A stretch of DNA of 64,000 nucleotides, from contig NC_056759.1 in the NCBI RefSeq assembly GCF_018687715.1, positions 33,322,385 through 33,386,384 on the forward strand, written 5' to 3'. Made by a program: the position numbers and the translations under genes. The DNA is from Carya illinoinensis (lineage: Eukaryota; Streptophyta; Magnoliopsida; Fagales; Juglandaceae). Position 1 is the first letter of the stretch, and every line of letters starts with the position of its first letter. Positions 20,907 to 33,561 of this stretch are shown here, one piece after another. The notes below the pieces were generated by a model that searched no databases, was not told the DNA's origin, and saw only the letters and a program-made list of their open reading frames with translations.

Positions 20907-23900
20907 ATGGATCTCAACCCGGTGAGTTTACTCACTTCTGCGACCTCACCTCTTCAGATTTTTTAAGCATGGTGTTAGTGTAGTGTGCGTATTATAATTG
21001 TAAATTTGGGCTATTATATGGTGATATTGGTTTTGGGAGGTAGTTAAATCTGGATTTCGGAACTCGATTTGGGTTGTATTTGTTGTTGCTAGATGATTTG
21101 AGCTCACCATTTCGTTTTGTTGTGACTAGGTTTAGGAAATGAAAGAGACTAATTGCATCTTTTGATTTGAATATCTCGTACAGTTTTTGCTGTAATATAA
21201 AACTAAGAAATGATCAAATTCACCTGATTAAGCGAAATGTATGAATTAAGTTTGTTTGCTGTGTTGGGTGGTTGCCCATATAGAGTATGGTTGTGATTCT
21301 CATTGGGTTCTTTTGGTTTATGAGAAAATGAAGGATAAAAAGTTGGGATTCTGCTTATGAAAGGTCCTGGCATTGCAAGAGAGAAAAAAGGGAAATATTA
21401 AAAAGAAGAAAGTTTTCATCGTTGTTGGCCCAAGAAAGCAATCCCCTGTAAACGTAATATAATTATTTGGGAAAACTTATTTGTGACAAATTTTTCCATT
21501 CTATTTTTTTAAAATAGAAAGAAAAAAATAAACAGCGTTAAGGTCATGAAATAAACTTGAAAGCTGAATGTGACAATGGCAACTCAATTTTTGGCACAAG
21601 AAGGACTAGTCTGGAATCCCTTTATCAGTAGGATGAAAAGGAGTTCTAACTTTCTTGGGTAGTGGACATGGACTATTGAGTGCATCTGTCATTGCTGATT
21701 CTTGTGAATATTTTTAGTATTGCTATCTGGAAGTTTGTTAAGTCGAAGAAATGTCTAAATTGGCATTTTTTTAAGGTTTGTCAGATATTGTCTCCATTTC
21801 AGATGATTATCCTTTTACACTCGTGCAGCCTGCAGGAGAAAATTACGCTCACCCGAAGACATGTCTCTTTCATGTTATCTTCAAGGTCTATATAGCTGGT
21901 TATTTTCTTAAAATTTGTTCCTCTTTACCCAGTTTCCACACCTTTTTAATTAGGAAAGAAGATGTTTCAGTGCATGAATTCATTCTTTTTGGATTTGGCA
22001 GGCTGCAGCATTGGCATTTTACATACTTTTTGCCTTATTTATTAGTAATTTTGTCATCATTTTTGTGGTGACTGTTCTTCTTGCTGCTCTTGATTTTTGG
22101 GTAGTCAAGAATGTGAGTGGCCGTATCTTGGTTGGTTTAAGGTGGTGGAATGAGATAAATGATCTTGGTGAGAGTGTATGGAAATTTGAATCCCTTGACC
22201 AAGAGGTTAGTATGTTTTTCTAGCATCAACTTATCTTTACTTCATCTGGTAAATATCGCTTACTGGTAATGCTCTAGTTCTATTTTATCTTTAGTTCTAG
22301 AGTCTCATATATGTCGGTGCTTGTTTGTGCTTTAGTCCTTGGCCCGCATGAACAAGAAAGATTCGTGGCTATTCTGGTGGACCCTGTACCTTACGGTAAG
22401 CAAATATGATTTATTATAGCATGTGACAATCAACATACTTCCATGTAGCTTGTGTCCTGGAGTATAACCTGCTGTCCCCCCTCCCGAGGGAGGAAAAAAA
22501 AAAGAAGAAGAAGAAGAAGACGTGCATGCAGTGCAGTGGTGTAACTGGAAGTTTCCATTTGGGGGTGGTGGAGGTTAGGGGGGCAGAATTTTGGAGGGTG
22601 CCATGGTTTCACCACACACCCCCAGTTCTGCCTCTGACATACTGTGTAATAAACTGAACTACGTGTGCACTTGTAATGCAAGAGATTTGACAGCTAGATG
22701 TTAATAGAAATAATTTTTTTCCTGAAGTGTCTGTGTAAGAAATGGTACAGAGAATATATTTGTAATTGAATTTAGAGTTTAAGAATTTAAAACTGACGAG
22801 AATTTGAAAAGCTGGTCTGGACCTTTCTGCTTGTAGTTAGGCCTTTTTATGTAGTTAGGCCTTTCAGTATCTAAACTTGCTCTCCTGTATTTTTTAGGCG
22901 GCTGCATGGATTGTGCTGGCAATATTCTCTCTCATACGGCTTCAGGCTGATTTTCTTCTTGTTATAGGAGTTTGTCTAACCCTCAGTATCGCAAATATTG
23001 TTGGCTTTACAAAATGCCGTAAAGGTGTGCAAGCAGTTTTTTTTCATTTTCGATCATAACCTTGTAATTGGTTGCTGGGTGTAGCCTATTTAAATGTCTC
23101 TTTCCCGAGATGAGCCAATATAGGCATTCCAATGTTACGCTCTACAATCAATCTAAGAATAAATAACTGTATACCATTATTAATTAATATTTTTGTTTAA
23201 GGTAATTATCATTGTGAAGATTTTTTTTTTTTTGGTTTTTTTGTGGGGGGTGGGTTGGGGATGGGACTGTAAGATGTGATTCATCTTCTACAAGATAGCT
23301 CTTTCCTGAGAAAAGTAACATCTAGGTTAGGTGTTGAATAAATCAATGGATACACTATAAATTGGGTGCTGCTTAATGTAGCTTACACTCCAGTGTTCAT
23401 GGTTTCTGTTTGGGTGATTGCCAAGCATATTTTGAGCGATTGTTGATCATAGGTTGTCTTCTGAGCATGCTGATGAACATTAATATGGAAGGAAAGATGA
23501 TTAATTGTTCTTAGTTTAATTTGGCACAACTAGTTTAGGGCTTTGTTTTAAAGAACTCATATAACCCAAGAAGAGTACTCCAATTGAGCTTCTATGCTGT
23601 TAATAGGCAAACTTCAATAACGACTCCTCGCAATACCTGTATTTGCTTTGGGCCTTTTAAACTCCTCTCGTGCTCTGTATGTGCATTGCTTGATGCATCA
23701 ACATATAGCTCTCCTTCCATTTTTCTCAAGTGATTCTGGTTTGGGTGATGTTGGAGCATGTAACTTGTTATTATAAGTTAGAAACTTCAGCATTATGAAA
23801 GATATTAGGGTGCATGGATTTGAAATGCCGCACCTATGAATGCATTCATCTTGAAATACCCATCTGCAACAAATGAGAAACACAAAGCAGGGATTACATA

Positions 23901-24208
23901 TTTACTTATCTATATGAAAAAAGAACAAAGCAGTGATTTCATATTTACTTAACATCCAAAGATGCTTTAGTGAGCACACAAATTACAGCTGCAACTTGTA
24001 GTGTTATTGCCACCTTGTACCATTTGTGCAGATGCTTAGCTATATTATGTTCTAATTATCCGAATCAAGTTTAATATGGGACTGTGACAATGAAAAATAT
24101 GGTGTTTTCCTTTCAGATGCTAAGCAGAAGATTCAACAATTTGCTTATGAGAACATTGCATCTCGGGTATCATCCACCATACAGTCAGCAATATTCAGTG
24201 CTGTCTGA
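20907..24208 (+). CDS. ECH: ECHIDNA (TVP23 family trans-Golgi membrane protein)
   Basis: Six exons join in frame: 20907-20921, 21829-21885, 22002-22205, 22336-22395, 22898-23024 and 24117-24208. All introns are GT..AG and the product is 184 residues, the usual length. Landmarks are PAGENYAHPKTCLFHVIFK, then FVVTVLLAALDFWVVKNVSG, RILVGLRWWNEI, ESVWKFESLDQE, ARMNKKDSWLFWW and NIVGFTKC. These are the hallmark strings of plant ECHIDNA. Four hydrophobic segments (about residues 25-43, 43-62, 103-126 and 130-150) fit the four-pass TVP23 topology. ECH works at the trans-Golgi network with YIP4 proteins in secretory-vesicle sorting, which is needed for cell expansion. The start is the ATG giving MDLNP; the short first exon is typical. 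A GA-rich leader (20835-20860) precedes it. AP3M follows on the same strand 1.4 kb downstream. Confidence 0.95.
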
Positions 24209-25575
24209 CTCTGAGTTATTCATGGGAGAAGTAAAACGGGAATGCACTTGTGAAAGACTTCGAGAAGTGGAAGAAACGTGTACATGCTCATTATATTGCC
24301 CCTCAGTCCGGAACCTTACTGTACGGCAACCAACAGCTTAGAAGTTTTGCTCGACTTCTTTTTGTTTAATATTCCTGTCTAATGGTTTGTATGAAAAGCA
24401 TGTGAATTGCAATATCAGAAACATCAGATGATATTTTGCCTGTAAATCATTCACTTTATTTTAGTTTTGGATTGCAATGATGGCTAAGAGACTACTGGTC
24501 ATCATCCAAAGAGCCCTTCCTGGCCAAAAGTTTGAACAGAAGTTTTTCCTCATCTAATCAATGCATCCTTTTGTTTGCATGCTATTTCCCATTTGCATGT
24601 CCTGCTTCCTGCCATTTCCAATCAATCGGTAAAACCAAGTCGGTGGAATGGTTTTTCCAAAAGCATCAATATTGTGTCAATGTCCACTGTAATCCTAATT
24701 TGATGTGCATTAAGGTTATTGTTTGGGCTCAGAGAAACACTCTTTCATCTGCTGATATGCATTACCTGTTTTGGTTTAGTGAGGGAGTCTTGTACTCTTG
24801 TTTTCATTTTTTTGGTTAAATTGTTCTCTTGTTATTTGTTTCAAGCACAGTCTTTACTTGTCTATAATAAATGGGAAAGTGTTTGAAAAAAATTGGTTAG
24901 TTTTAATACATAAATGATTCAAACAACCTTCTTAATATTAGGAACATGATTTTCTTCATATTCATATTATAAATTTAAAAATAATAAATATAAAGTTAAT
25001 TCAAGTTTATATAAATTAATATGAATTGAACCAAGTTTCATATAAGTTGTATCATTTAATAGTCGATTATGATTTTGCATTTATAAATAACTTACAATTG
25101 ATTAATTTTTTATTCACCAATGAATCTTATTTCGAGCTACTTAATAATATTCAAAAAATAAGGACATATTAGGATAACTATCAAATGTGGACATCAAATG
25201 CGCACACCGGTATAAATTAATTTTTTTATTTTTTTAATTATTTTTTAAATATCCGTAACTATTAAGAAAAAAAATTAAAATATATATATATATAAATTTA
25301 CTAATAGTCACTTTCTTAATTATTAATAAAAAATAAAAATAATAATAAAATATATATATAGGCACATTTAATAGAAATATTTGATACAATGATAGAATGA
25401 AAATAAATACTGGATTAAAAGATAAAAATAATAAAAATAAAAAACTTTTCATTCGTTCTTCCACCGGTTGTAAGACAAACGGTTTGTTTTTATTTTAATA
25501 CACGCCGGTGGCGTCCCCAGTCCCGATCATATTTTTTGGTCGATCCGAGCGTTGTGCTTCAGAATCCAGATAGCG
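24209..25575. other. ECH 3' UTR and intergenic region to AP3M
   Basis: AATAAA at 24866-24871 is a candidate poly(A) signal about 660 nt after the ECH stop. 24890-25480 is AT-rich with no gene. A GC-richer patch at 25500-25575 (GCCGGTGGCGTCCCC) is probably the AP3M leader. Confidence 0.45.
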
Positions 25576-28500
25576 ATGTTGCAGTGTATATTCCTTTTAT
25601 CAGATTCCGGGTAAGCACTAAACTTTTCTTTTCTTTTTGTTCATTATTCTTCTAAGCAATTCCAATTCCGACCCTTTAGATTTGTTGGCTGCGAAGACTT
25701 GCAGAACATGTAAACCCAAAACATGTCGACCTTAAGTGGAATACCAGGCTGATATTTGCCGAGAAACGAATACCAAGCTGTGATTTGGATTCATTAATTT
25801 TTCTTCATGAACTGTGTTATCTTCTCGTGATTTATGGTAAATTCCATTGATTGGTTTGAGTTGAAAGCTTATTTTGTCAATCTTGGGTTGCACAGAGAGG
25901 TAATGCTGGAGAAACAGCTAACCGGGCATCGAGTTGACCGGTCCATATGTGCGTGGTTCTGGGAGCAGGCTATTTCTCAAGGTGATTCCTTCAAGGTACC
26001 TGTAAATTACTTATTTTAAGAAAAAGAAAAATGTATAGCTTTGTTTTTATATTTAAGTTTTTGGTAATTTCTTTATTTTCCTTCTTTAATTTAGAGAATA
26101 ACGCGAGCCAAACAAAGTTGTTTTCTGTGTTTGGTTTTCTTACTTAAATTTTGCTCCTCTAATTCAAGCTTTTAGAAAAAGTCAAAAGACTTTCTTCGGT
26201 TTTTGAATTCTCATTCCTGGTTGTCAATCTTAGTTAATTTCTGTTTTATTTGTATCTGAGACTGATTTTATTTTATTTTTGTGTTTTCACGTTTCATCTC
26301 TTATGTATGGTGTCGGAAGCTTGATATCAGAATTTATGTTTGCTTTGAAGTTTTAGCTTATTCATAGTTTAGTTTCTGCAATCCTGATTGTTTGACATAG
26401 TTACTTTTGTGTATGCTAGTCTTGTATTTCACATTGTGTTCATAATTTTTTTGTATTCCACTTTTTTTTAGCAGTGTTCCTTATTTAAGATATGGTTATC
26501 ATTTCCTTTCAATTTTGTCTGCTTTATTTTGATGCTGTGTTTGTCGACCCATCTTTTATAGTTTGGTTCCTGCTTTTTATATAGCTACAACCAGTAATTG
26601 CATCCCCAACACACTACCTTTTCCAAGTTGTTCGTGAAGGGATCACATATTTAGCATGCACTCAAGTTGAGATGCCACCTTTGATGGCCATCGAGGTAGA
26701 TCTTCTAGCCTTATAAAGTTTTCAATTAAAAATGTGTTTATCTTTGCATACTTGGGCCATTGCCTATCCCTATTATCAATAAAATTTTGTTTATCGCTTA
26801 AAAAATGTGTTTATCTTTGCATTGAAAAAAATAAAATTTCTTGACCCTCGATCATTTATTTTTAGTTTCTTTGCAGAGTAGCCGATGTCCTCTCAGATTA
26901 TCTTGGAGGGTTGAATGAGGATGTGATAAAGGATAACTTTATCATTGTATATGAGGTACTTTTATTACATAAACTTTCCAGGCTGATTGTTGCTTTGGAG
27001 TACACAAGGGCAGGGATAGAAGTACTCAAGTCGGTTAAAAAACCAAAACAATCACATTTGGAACTGTGCATGAAAGGTGGCACATTTATTGCACCTAAAT
27101 CATTTCACGTGAAGAGGCCCAAAAAACTCGCTCAATATAAATCCCATATATGTTATACTTAACTTCTTTTTTGTGAAGGAAGCCAAACCACACTTCAACA
27201 TTATGTCCATAAAATTAATCTACATGAGGTTTTCTTCTATAACTTGTGCTATGGGTTTAGAGTTCAAAAAATATGCAGAACTATTCATCCATTAGGTGAT
27301 GGATTTGTCATTCTATACACGTTATGGTTAGTGATTTGGAACTGAACTACTAGTTGAGGTTAACTTTTTAATCCTCTTTGCCAAGCAAATAGCACTTTTG
27401 AGAGTGTGCGCTCAAAAGGATGATTTGGAATCCAGGGGGGAGAGTTGGTGTTTTTTGGCTAGATCATTCTAAAAGGCTCTTTCGGGTTATCATAGTAAAA
27501 ATCATTCTAAAATGTTGGAACTTTTCTAGTTTTTTCTTTCTTCTTAGTTGCTGTATGTAGGTATTTCCTCTTGTATACCCCTTGTGGACTTGGGCTATGC
27601 CTATTAATGGTAATAAATCTCATATTAACTATAAAAAAAAAAAAAAAAAAAGGTTCCTTCCAAAATTGCTTTTATTGGTTGTACTGTTTCCCTTGGGAAT
27701 ATTCTTGCCATGGACAATTTGAGGAAATGTGGTCTTTTCATTATGGGTTGGTGTTATTTATGTAAGAAAGATGAGGAAACAATGGATTATTGTTACATTG
27801 TGAGGTGGCTAGATTTTTGTGGGATGATATCTTTAACCAGACCAGTGTGGTGTGGATTATGCCTAGAAGGGTAATGGAGAGTTTTAGGTGTTGGGGAGGT
27901 CTTCAGGGTAATATTCATATTGCAGCGGTGTGGAAAATGATTCCTCATTGTATTATGTGATGCCTTTGGATGGAGAGGAATGGCCCGTGTTTCGAAGATC
28001 TAGAGCATTCCTTGGAGGAGCTGAAAAGATTCTTCTTTAATATTCTATTTTCTTGGGCTTTGGTCATTGATTTTAATGTGATTAGCCTTCATAATTTGCT
28101 TGTATCGATTTCTAGTTCCTAGTGTGTACTTGGACTATGCCTCTTTTCAATGAATAACATTTTCGTTACATAAAAAAAAAATTGCAGTTTTGACTTTATA
28201 TTGGAAATGTTCATTTTACACTTCAAAAGGAAGGCATAGAAGAAACACATGAGTCTCCACTTTAGACTCAGTTAAGAGCATTCTCATTCTAAAAGACTGC
28301 TTTAGATTCAGTCTGTTCCCGATTTCTCTATGTTAATTTTTGTTATGTAAGCTTTTCCTTGTTCTTTTGGTTTTTCTTTGGTTGAATACACCGTTATGTT
28401 TGTTTATACCGTTATGTTTGTTTATACATGCAGCTTCTGGATGAGATGATAGACAATGGCTTCCCTCTCACTACAGAGCCTAACATACTGAGAGAGATGA

Positions 28501-30369
28501 TAGCTCAACCAAACATTGTTAGCAAAGTTTTGAGTGTTGTCACTGGTAATAGTTCCAATGTCAGTGAAACCCGTCCAGGTGCAACAGCATCATGTGTTCC
28601 ATGGCGGACAACAGACCCAAAATATGCTAATAATGAAGTTTATGTAGATCTTGTTGAAGAAATGGATGCAACTATAAACAGGTATGATATCAAGTTTTAA
28701 TTGGACATTGCCTTGTGTGACACCACGGGCGGGGGGAATGTAATCTAAAACTTATGTACAGTAATTTGCTAAACAGAATAATAATAACTTGAGAAATTGA
28801 GTGTGGGGAAGGGAGATGCCTTTTTCTTGGTAACTGATGACTCTTTACACAAGCCAAGAGACAGTAGCATTTAATTCTTGTTTGGAAGTATAAATCACAT
28901 GTTTTTTGGTAAATGAATATAATTTTGCTTCTCCATGTTGCTTTCTGAAAGGTTTTTGAATGGGATAAGATCTGACATTTCCTCATTCAAATGTTGGCAG
29001 TGGGTAATTGTATTTAATATGGAAGCCTCGAATGTCTCTTGTAGAAGCTTTCCAATTGAGCGCACCAAAAGAGAATCTTTCCAGTTTAGTAGTTAGAACA
29101 GGATGCTAATTATTTTTACACTCTTGTTTCGTACCTGAGGTGCTAACCAATTTTTCCCTCACAAATTCTCCTTAGGGATGGAGTACTGGTGAAATGCGAA
29201 ATTTATGGGGAAGTTCAAGTGAACTCCCATCTCTCAGGTCTTCCAGATTTAACTCTTTCATTTGCAAACACTTCCATCTTGGATGACGTGAGATTCCATC
29301 CCTGTGTTCGGTTTCGACCTTGGGAGTCCAATCAAATCCTGTCATTTGTGCCTCCTGATGGACAGTTTAAGCTCATGAGTTACAGGTGCATATTGTTTTG
29401 AGGAGATATCAATCCCTATTTCTTCATGTGGAGTTCTGCTGTACTTTTAGCAATTATTATGAGTGGCATATTAATTGTGTACTAAGAAAATTTGATGACA
29501 TAAGTAGGTTCAGGGAAACATGGACAACAACACTGTACATCTGCTTATTACTTTTCCTATAAAATTTATTTATAATTTCAACAACCCTTTTACCTTTATG
29601 CAGGGTAAAAAAACTGAAGAGTACTCCAATATATGTAAAACCACAGCTAACATCAGGTGGCGGGACGTGTCGTGTCGATGTGTTGGTTGGAATACGAAAT
29701 GATCCTGGAAAGACAATTGACTCCATAACTGTGCAATTTCAACTGCCCCATTGCATTTTATCGGCTGATATGACTTCAAATCACGGAACAGTAAACATCC
29801 TTGCAAATAAGGTACCTATTTGTTTTCATTGTGATATATTTGGTGTATATACTGGCCACTTTGTTATTCTGGAGGGAAGATTCGATACTGCACTTCATCT
29901 CTTGGTTTGTTCATTGTATACATACACAAGGAAGCCTACAATGTTTGAGTTGGAATATCAGAATATGCATCTCTGGTTCTCTATTGCTGCATAGACTACT
30001 AATTAGATTTTTTATAAATGATATTGGCTGTTTGCAGTCATTAACCTTCCAAGTTCAAGAACATAAAATGTACAACATATGCTGTTTCTCTCCTTGGAAT
30101 TTGATTCCATCTTGTTTATGCAGACCTGCTTGTGGTCAATTGGACGGATTCCTAAAGACAAAGCCCCTTCAATGTCTGGAACCTTGGTGCTTGAGACAGG
30201 GTTAGAGCGCCTTCATGTATTTCCCACGTTTCAAGTGGCTTTTAGAGTAATGGGTGTTGCCCTCTCTGGCCTGCAAATAGATAAATTGGATCTGAAGAAT
30301 CTACCTAATCGCCCTTACAAAGGTTTTCGAGCTCTTACACGAGCAGGGGAATTTGAAGTAAGGTCATGA
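25576..30369 (+). CDS. AP3M: AP-3 complex subunit mu
   Basis: Eight exons join in frame with GT..AG introns: 25576-25610, 25896-25995, 26585-26695, 26866-26955, 28434-28681, 29176-29385, 29604-29811 and 30124-30369. They give 415 residues, the family length. The N-terminal longin-like part starts MLQCIFLLSDSG and includes KQLTGHRVDRSICAWFWEQA and EMPPLMAIEFLCRVADVLSD. The mu homology domain runs from about residue 170 (VLVKCEIYGEVQVNSHLSGL) to the C-terminal LTRAGEFEVRS. The mu subunit recognises tyrosine-based sorting signals in cargo tails. AP-3 in plants sorts proteins from the Golgi to the vacuolar membrane. Introns 3 and 4 carry LINE insertions (26750-26800 and about 27390-28180), yet splice sites and exons are intact, so the gene looks functional. 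The start is the ATG 35 bases before the first donor. Confidence 0.96.
26728..26822 (+). mobile_element. 51-bp LINE 3'-end micro-insertion with 22-bp target duplication
   Basis: AAAAATGTGTTTATCTTTGC plus AT is present at 26728-26749 and again, identical, at 26801-26822. Between them is a 51-base insert that contains ACTTGGGCCATTGCCTATCC, an AATAAA signal and a run into A residues. The insert resembles the extreme 3' ends of the LINE copies at 27651, 28180 and 51493. It is therefore a severely 5'-truncated LINE inserted into AP3M intron 3 (26696-26865). Confidence 0.88.
27390..27651 (+). mobile_element. LINE 3' UTR fragment A with poly(A), in AP3M intron 4
   Basis: The right end has GTGGACTTGGGCTATGCCTA, an AATAAA signal and an 18-base A tract (about 27634-27651). 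The upstream limit is uncertain. The tail matches the shared tail of the other copies. Confidence 0.6.
27652..28180 (+). mobile_element. LINE fragment B (zf-RVT region to poly(A)), in AP3M intron 4
   Basis: The start encodes a decayed zf-RVT segment (TVSLGNILAMDNLRK, then MGWCYLCKK) that parallels the C-terminal part of the LINE at 50930-51070. The end has GTACTTGGACTATGCCTC, a degenerate poly(A) signal and an A tract at about 28171-28179. Several stops and frame changes are present. The fragment is 5'-truncated and lies directly against fragment A. Confidence 0.75.
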
Positions 30370-32227
30370 GTCCAATTTGATGCATCTAGATCAATTTTTG
30401 ATGTGTTTTGGAGTAAGATAGTTGCTGTTATGTATGTATTTCAAGGTTGTGGTGTCATTAGGATTTTGAGCAATAACTTCATTTAACACTCAAGTTGATA
30501 AGATAGCATTTGGTGGTTCGATAGATTTAAGCTTCAGTTGAATGATAAATATCATGAACATCTGTTAAAATACATAATTTTGGAGCATTGGCCTCTAATG
30601 AGCTTTGACGCGGTTCATCTATATCAGCATCTTCCATATCTTCTCTCATGATTTTGAATTAAATCTTGTTTTATTGGCATTTTGGATTAAATCTTAAGGT
30701 GCGTTTTCATTAAAGAGGATTTTAGTAATCAGCGTGGAGCAACACCTTTGCACAAATCTGTGCGTATGAATATTAAAAAGACTCGCACGGTCTATAGTCA
30801 AACAACCTTTGACCTTTCTACGAAGATCATGTAAATAATCCTTAGATTTTCTCTCTATTTAAGCCAAATTTGTGAGGGTTTTTTAAGATTAGTGCTACAG
30901 TTAACATATTTTACAAAAGTAAACTCATAAATTAATATGACTTAACGTAATACGTTAGATTTATTTTATAATAAAAATAAATTTACAATCTGAAATATTA
31001 CATCAAGCCACTCAATACGTGGGTTTATTTTGTAAAATTCCTTCGTAGTCAAAGCATTTCTCTTTTTTTCTTTTTCTTTTTTCTTTTTCTTTATCACAAA
31101 AGATATTAAAATTGAGATTCTGTTCTATTTATTACAAGGTATGTTAATTGTTTACAAATTACATATGTCAATCTTATCTATTAACTTTATCCATTTTCCT
31201 GCATATCGTGCTACGTCTTTACGACTCGCATAATACAAAAACTGTGTTGAAGTTGATAGAGCAGGATGAGTTTGGGAATTGGAAAGAGTTTCGCTTATAA
31301 AGCTCTTAATGAATTGAGTGTGTTTGCCTCATTCTCTCCATTTATTTCTTCTGAATATTGCAGTAGTATAAGAAGTTAAAATTTACCGTTGGCTAGGATT
31401 TATTTTACAATTACCGAGTTAAATGTAGTAGTACGCGTTAGCTCTAGAAGTGGATACCATATTCTCTTACAACATCCACATTTCAGTGCCCCCTCCCTCC
31501 CAAAAGAATTATGAGAATGAAAGCATCAAACAAACAGGAACATAACCAGGTAACCCAAGTGGAAAAAGAACAGCCAGCCATGCAAGTTCATTTATATTCT
31601 CTATATCATTCGAAGTTCCAAGGCCAGTACTAATGAGTTGGAAGAATGGATTGCAAACTGGTTCCATCATCCATGCAATGCGATTGCTTAAGGGCAAAAG
31701 ACTTTGATTCATAAACTATAGTTTCAGAACTTCGGAACTTCATCCTTTGACTCACATGTATTTGTGATTTCCGAAGGTAAGTGTCCTTAAATGATTTTAC
31801 AGCTTGGCATGTAAACTAAGGCATGCACAGCTTACATTTTATAACCACTGGTCAATGCAAATTCAGGGCAAGTGAACATGATCATGGAGTAATAAACGAA
31901 TATGGAGATAGAACTCAACAAACCCCCACCCCCCACCCAAAAAAAAAAAAAAAAATCCACTTTTCCTACAAAGAGTTTTAGACGTACTCCCCTTTATCTA
32001 TCACCATTACTAGTTACAAACTCACAACAACTGAACATTTTCCACAGGACGTTCAGCTAGAACAAATTAATGCCCGCAAGGGACTAGGCACATGAAAGAT
32101 GGATATGAAGTAGAAGAGTGCTGAAGCTGGATTATGCTTCATTACATGTAGTAGACAAAAAATTAAATTTACTCATACAAAAACAGTACGAAGAATAAAA
32201 GAAACAAAATAGGAAAGGTGGCATTGA
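30370..32227. other. Intergenic between convergent AP3M and PsbP-domain genes; no gene
   Basis: This holds the 3' flanks of two convergent genes. The sequence is AT-rich with T/C and A runs (31060-31095, 31936-31956). A 67-codon minus-strand frame at 31509-31712 has no family signature and is not called. Confidence 0.5.
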
Positions 32228-33561
32228 TCAAGCAACCACCTTGTTTACTCTGAAGGAATCCATGACTTGGCGAAGATCATATTCCTCTTCCAAGAACACA
32301 TTTTCAGGTGTTTGCAGTCTAAGCTCATATAGCCGATTGTTTTCAACTCCAAGAACTGAAAGGTATCGCCGGTCCCATTCCAAACGAACCGGACGATCTT
32401 GTGGCATAACAGCCAGCTCATTGTTGTTTGCATATGACTTTATGTTCACCTAAAGTCAATCAAATACACAATGTCAGCAACTCAAACAGTTGTAATTAAA
32501 TCACCCAAAATATATACATGCAGAAGATTCAGCCAAATACGATGCACTACTGCTAATCTAAATCACTCTGTATCTCTGCGCAACTAGCCTTCCATGGGGG
32601 CCAATCTGACAGGACAATCGTAATGAGTATAATCTCTGCAATGCAAGCAATCAACATTTTCAGCACTCCAAATAGCTTACCTCAACTTGATAGTAAGTCC
32701 TCCCATCATCGGCAATTCTGGAAGACGTGGAAAGAATATTTGATTCACGCCTGACACCGAGTCTCGTAGACATGAACTCTGTCAAATATTGCTTCAGCAC
32801 TTTCTGTCCAGCCTCTTGAGGCGGACCCAAGTCTTCAACACTCTTGTACCTAGATGACGAGGGAGAGGATAACTCCACAGAGATATTTTCATCGAGTACA
32901 TAAGGGTCCCTGAAGAATATGTCAGCCCCAGCACCTCGGACTTGAATCCAGTTCTGAGGGTACTTGAACGCATACCCATCAAACGTATCTATGTATTCTC
33001 TTAGCCCAACGGACGGTTGAGCAAATGCAGCATCGCTCAAACTAACTCCTGAGAAGAAAGCAGTCGAGAAGATCAAGGCCACCGCATTCCTCCTAGGAAC
33101 TGCAAAAGCTTCAGTCTGATTATATATTAGAAACCGAATAACTAAAATTCACTGCAGATTGTAATGCCATGCAGACAACCCCTGAAAATTAGAAACCCAG
33201 AAGAGTAAGAATCTTTAAGTATGCTGTCTTTTTAAGTTGTCAAGAAAACTACCCAGTACTCACATGAACTAAAGGAGTATGTGTAAAGAAGAACAAAAAT
33301 ATTTTTTTTCCTGTTTTTTATTTCCAGTGTTTTGGTCTTGAAGCGAAGTTGGAAAATTGGAAGAATTACCGTTTGGGCTTTGCAAGAAACTGAGCGGCAG
33401 TGCGTGGAATCGGAGGGGTGGCTGTGAAGTGAATGGTTAAGCCAAGGAGTGAAGATGCGGGGATGGAACGGCGTCGTATGGCGAGTTGACCTCGAGGTTG
33501 GGTGAGTCTCTGAAGAGCGAGTTGGGGGAGAAGGGAGGGTGCCGAAGAAGACGGTGGCCAT
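32228..33561 (-). CDS. PPD1: PsbP-domain protein of the thylakoid lumen, probably PPD1
   Basis: Three exons on the minus strand join in frame: 33561-33370, 33115-32681 and 32449-32228, with GT..AG introns, giving 282 residues. Residues 1 to about 64 are Ser/Thr/Pro/His-rich and basic, like a chloroplast transit peptide. A twin arginine (PRRNAVALIFSTAFFSG) before a hydrophobic stretch and an AFA site form a Tat-type lumen signal. The mature part carries the PsbP fold: FDGYAFKYPQNWIQVRGAGA, IFFRDPYVLDENISVE, FMSTRLGVRRESNILSTSSR and LEWDRRYLSVLGVENNRLYE. Among PsbP-domain relatives the length and the FFRDP and SYANNNEL strings point to PPD1, a lumenal factor for photosystem I assembly; PPD2 is the main alternative. 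It is head to head with the PPR gene, with 661 bp between the start codons. Confidence 0.85.

Noticed and set aside
24532..24819. A 95-codon frame after the ECH stop
   Set aside because: It lies in the likely ECH 3' UTR and has no recognisable domain.
31509..31712. A 67-codon hydrophobic minus-strand frame downstream of the PsbP-domain gene
   Set aside because: No family motif, no splice context and no partner exon; best explained as 3' flank sequence.
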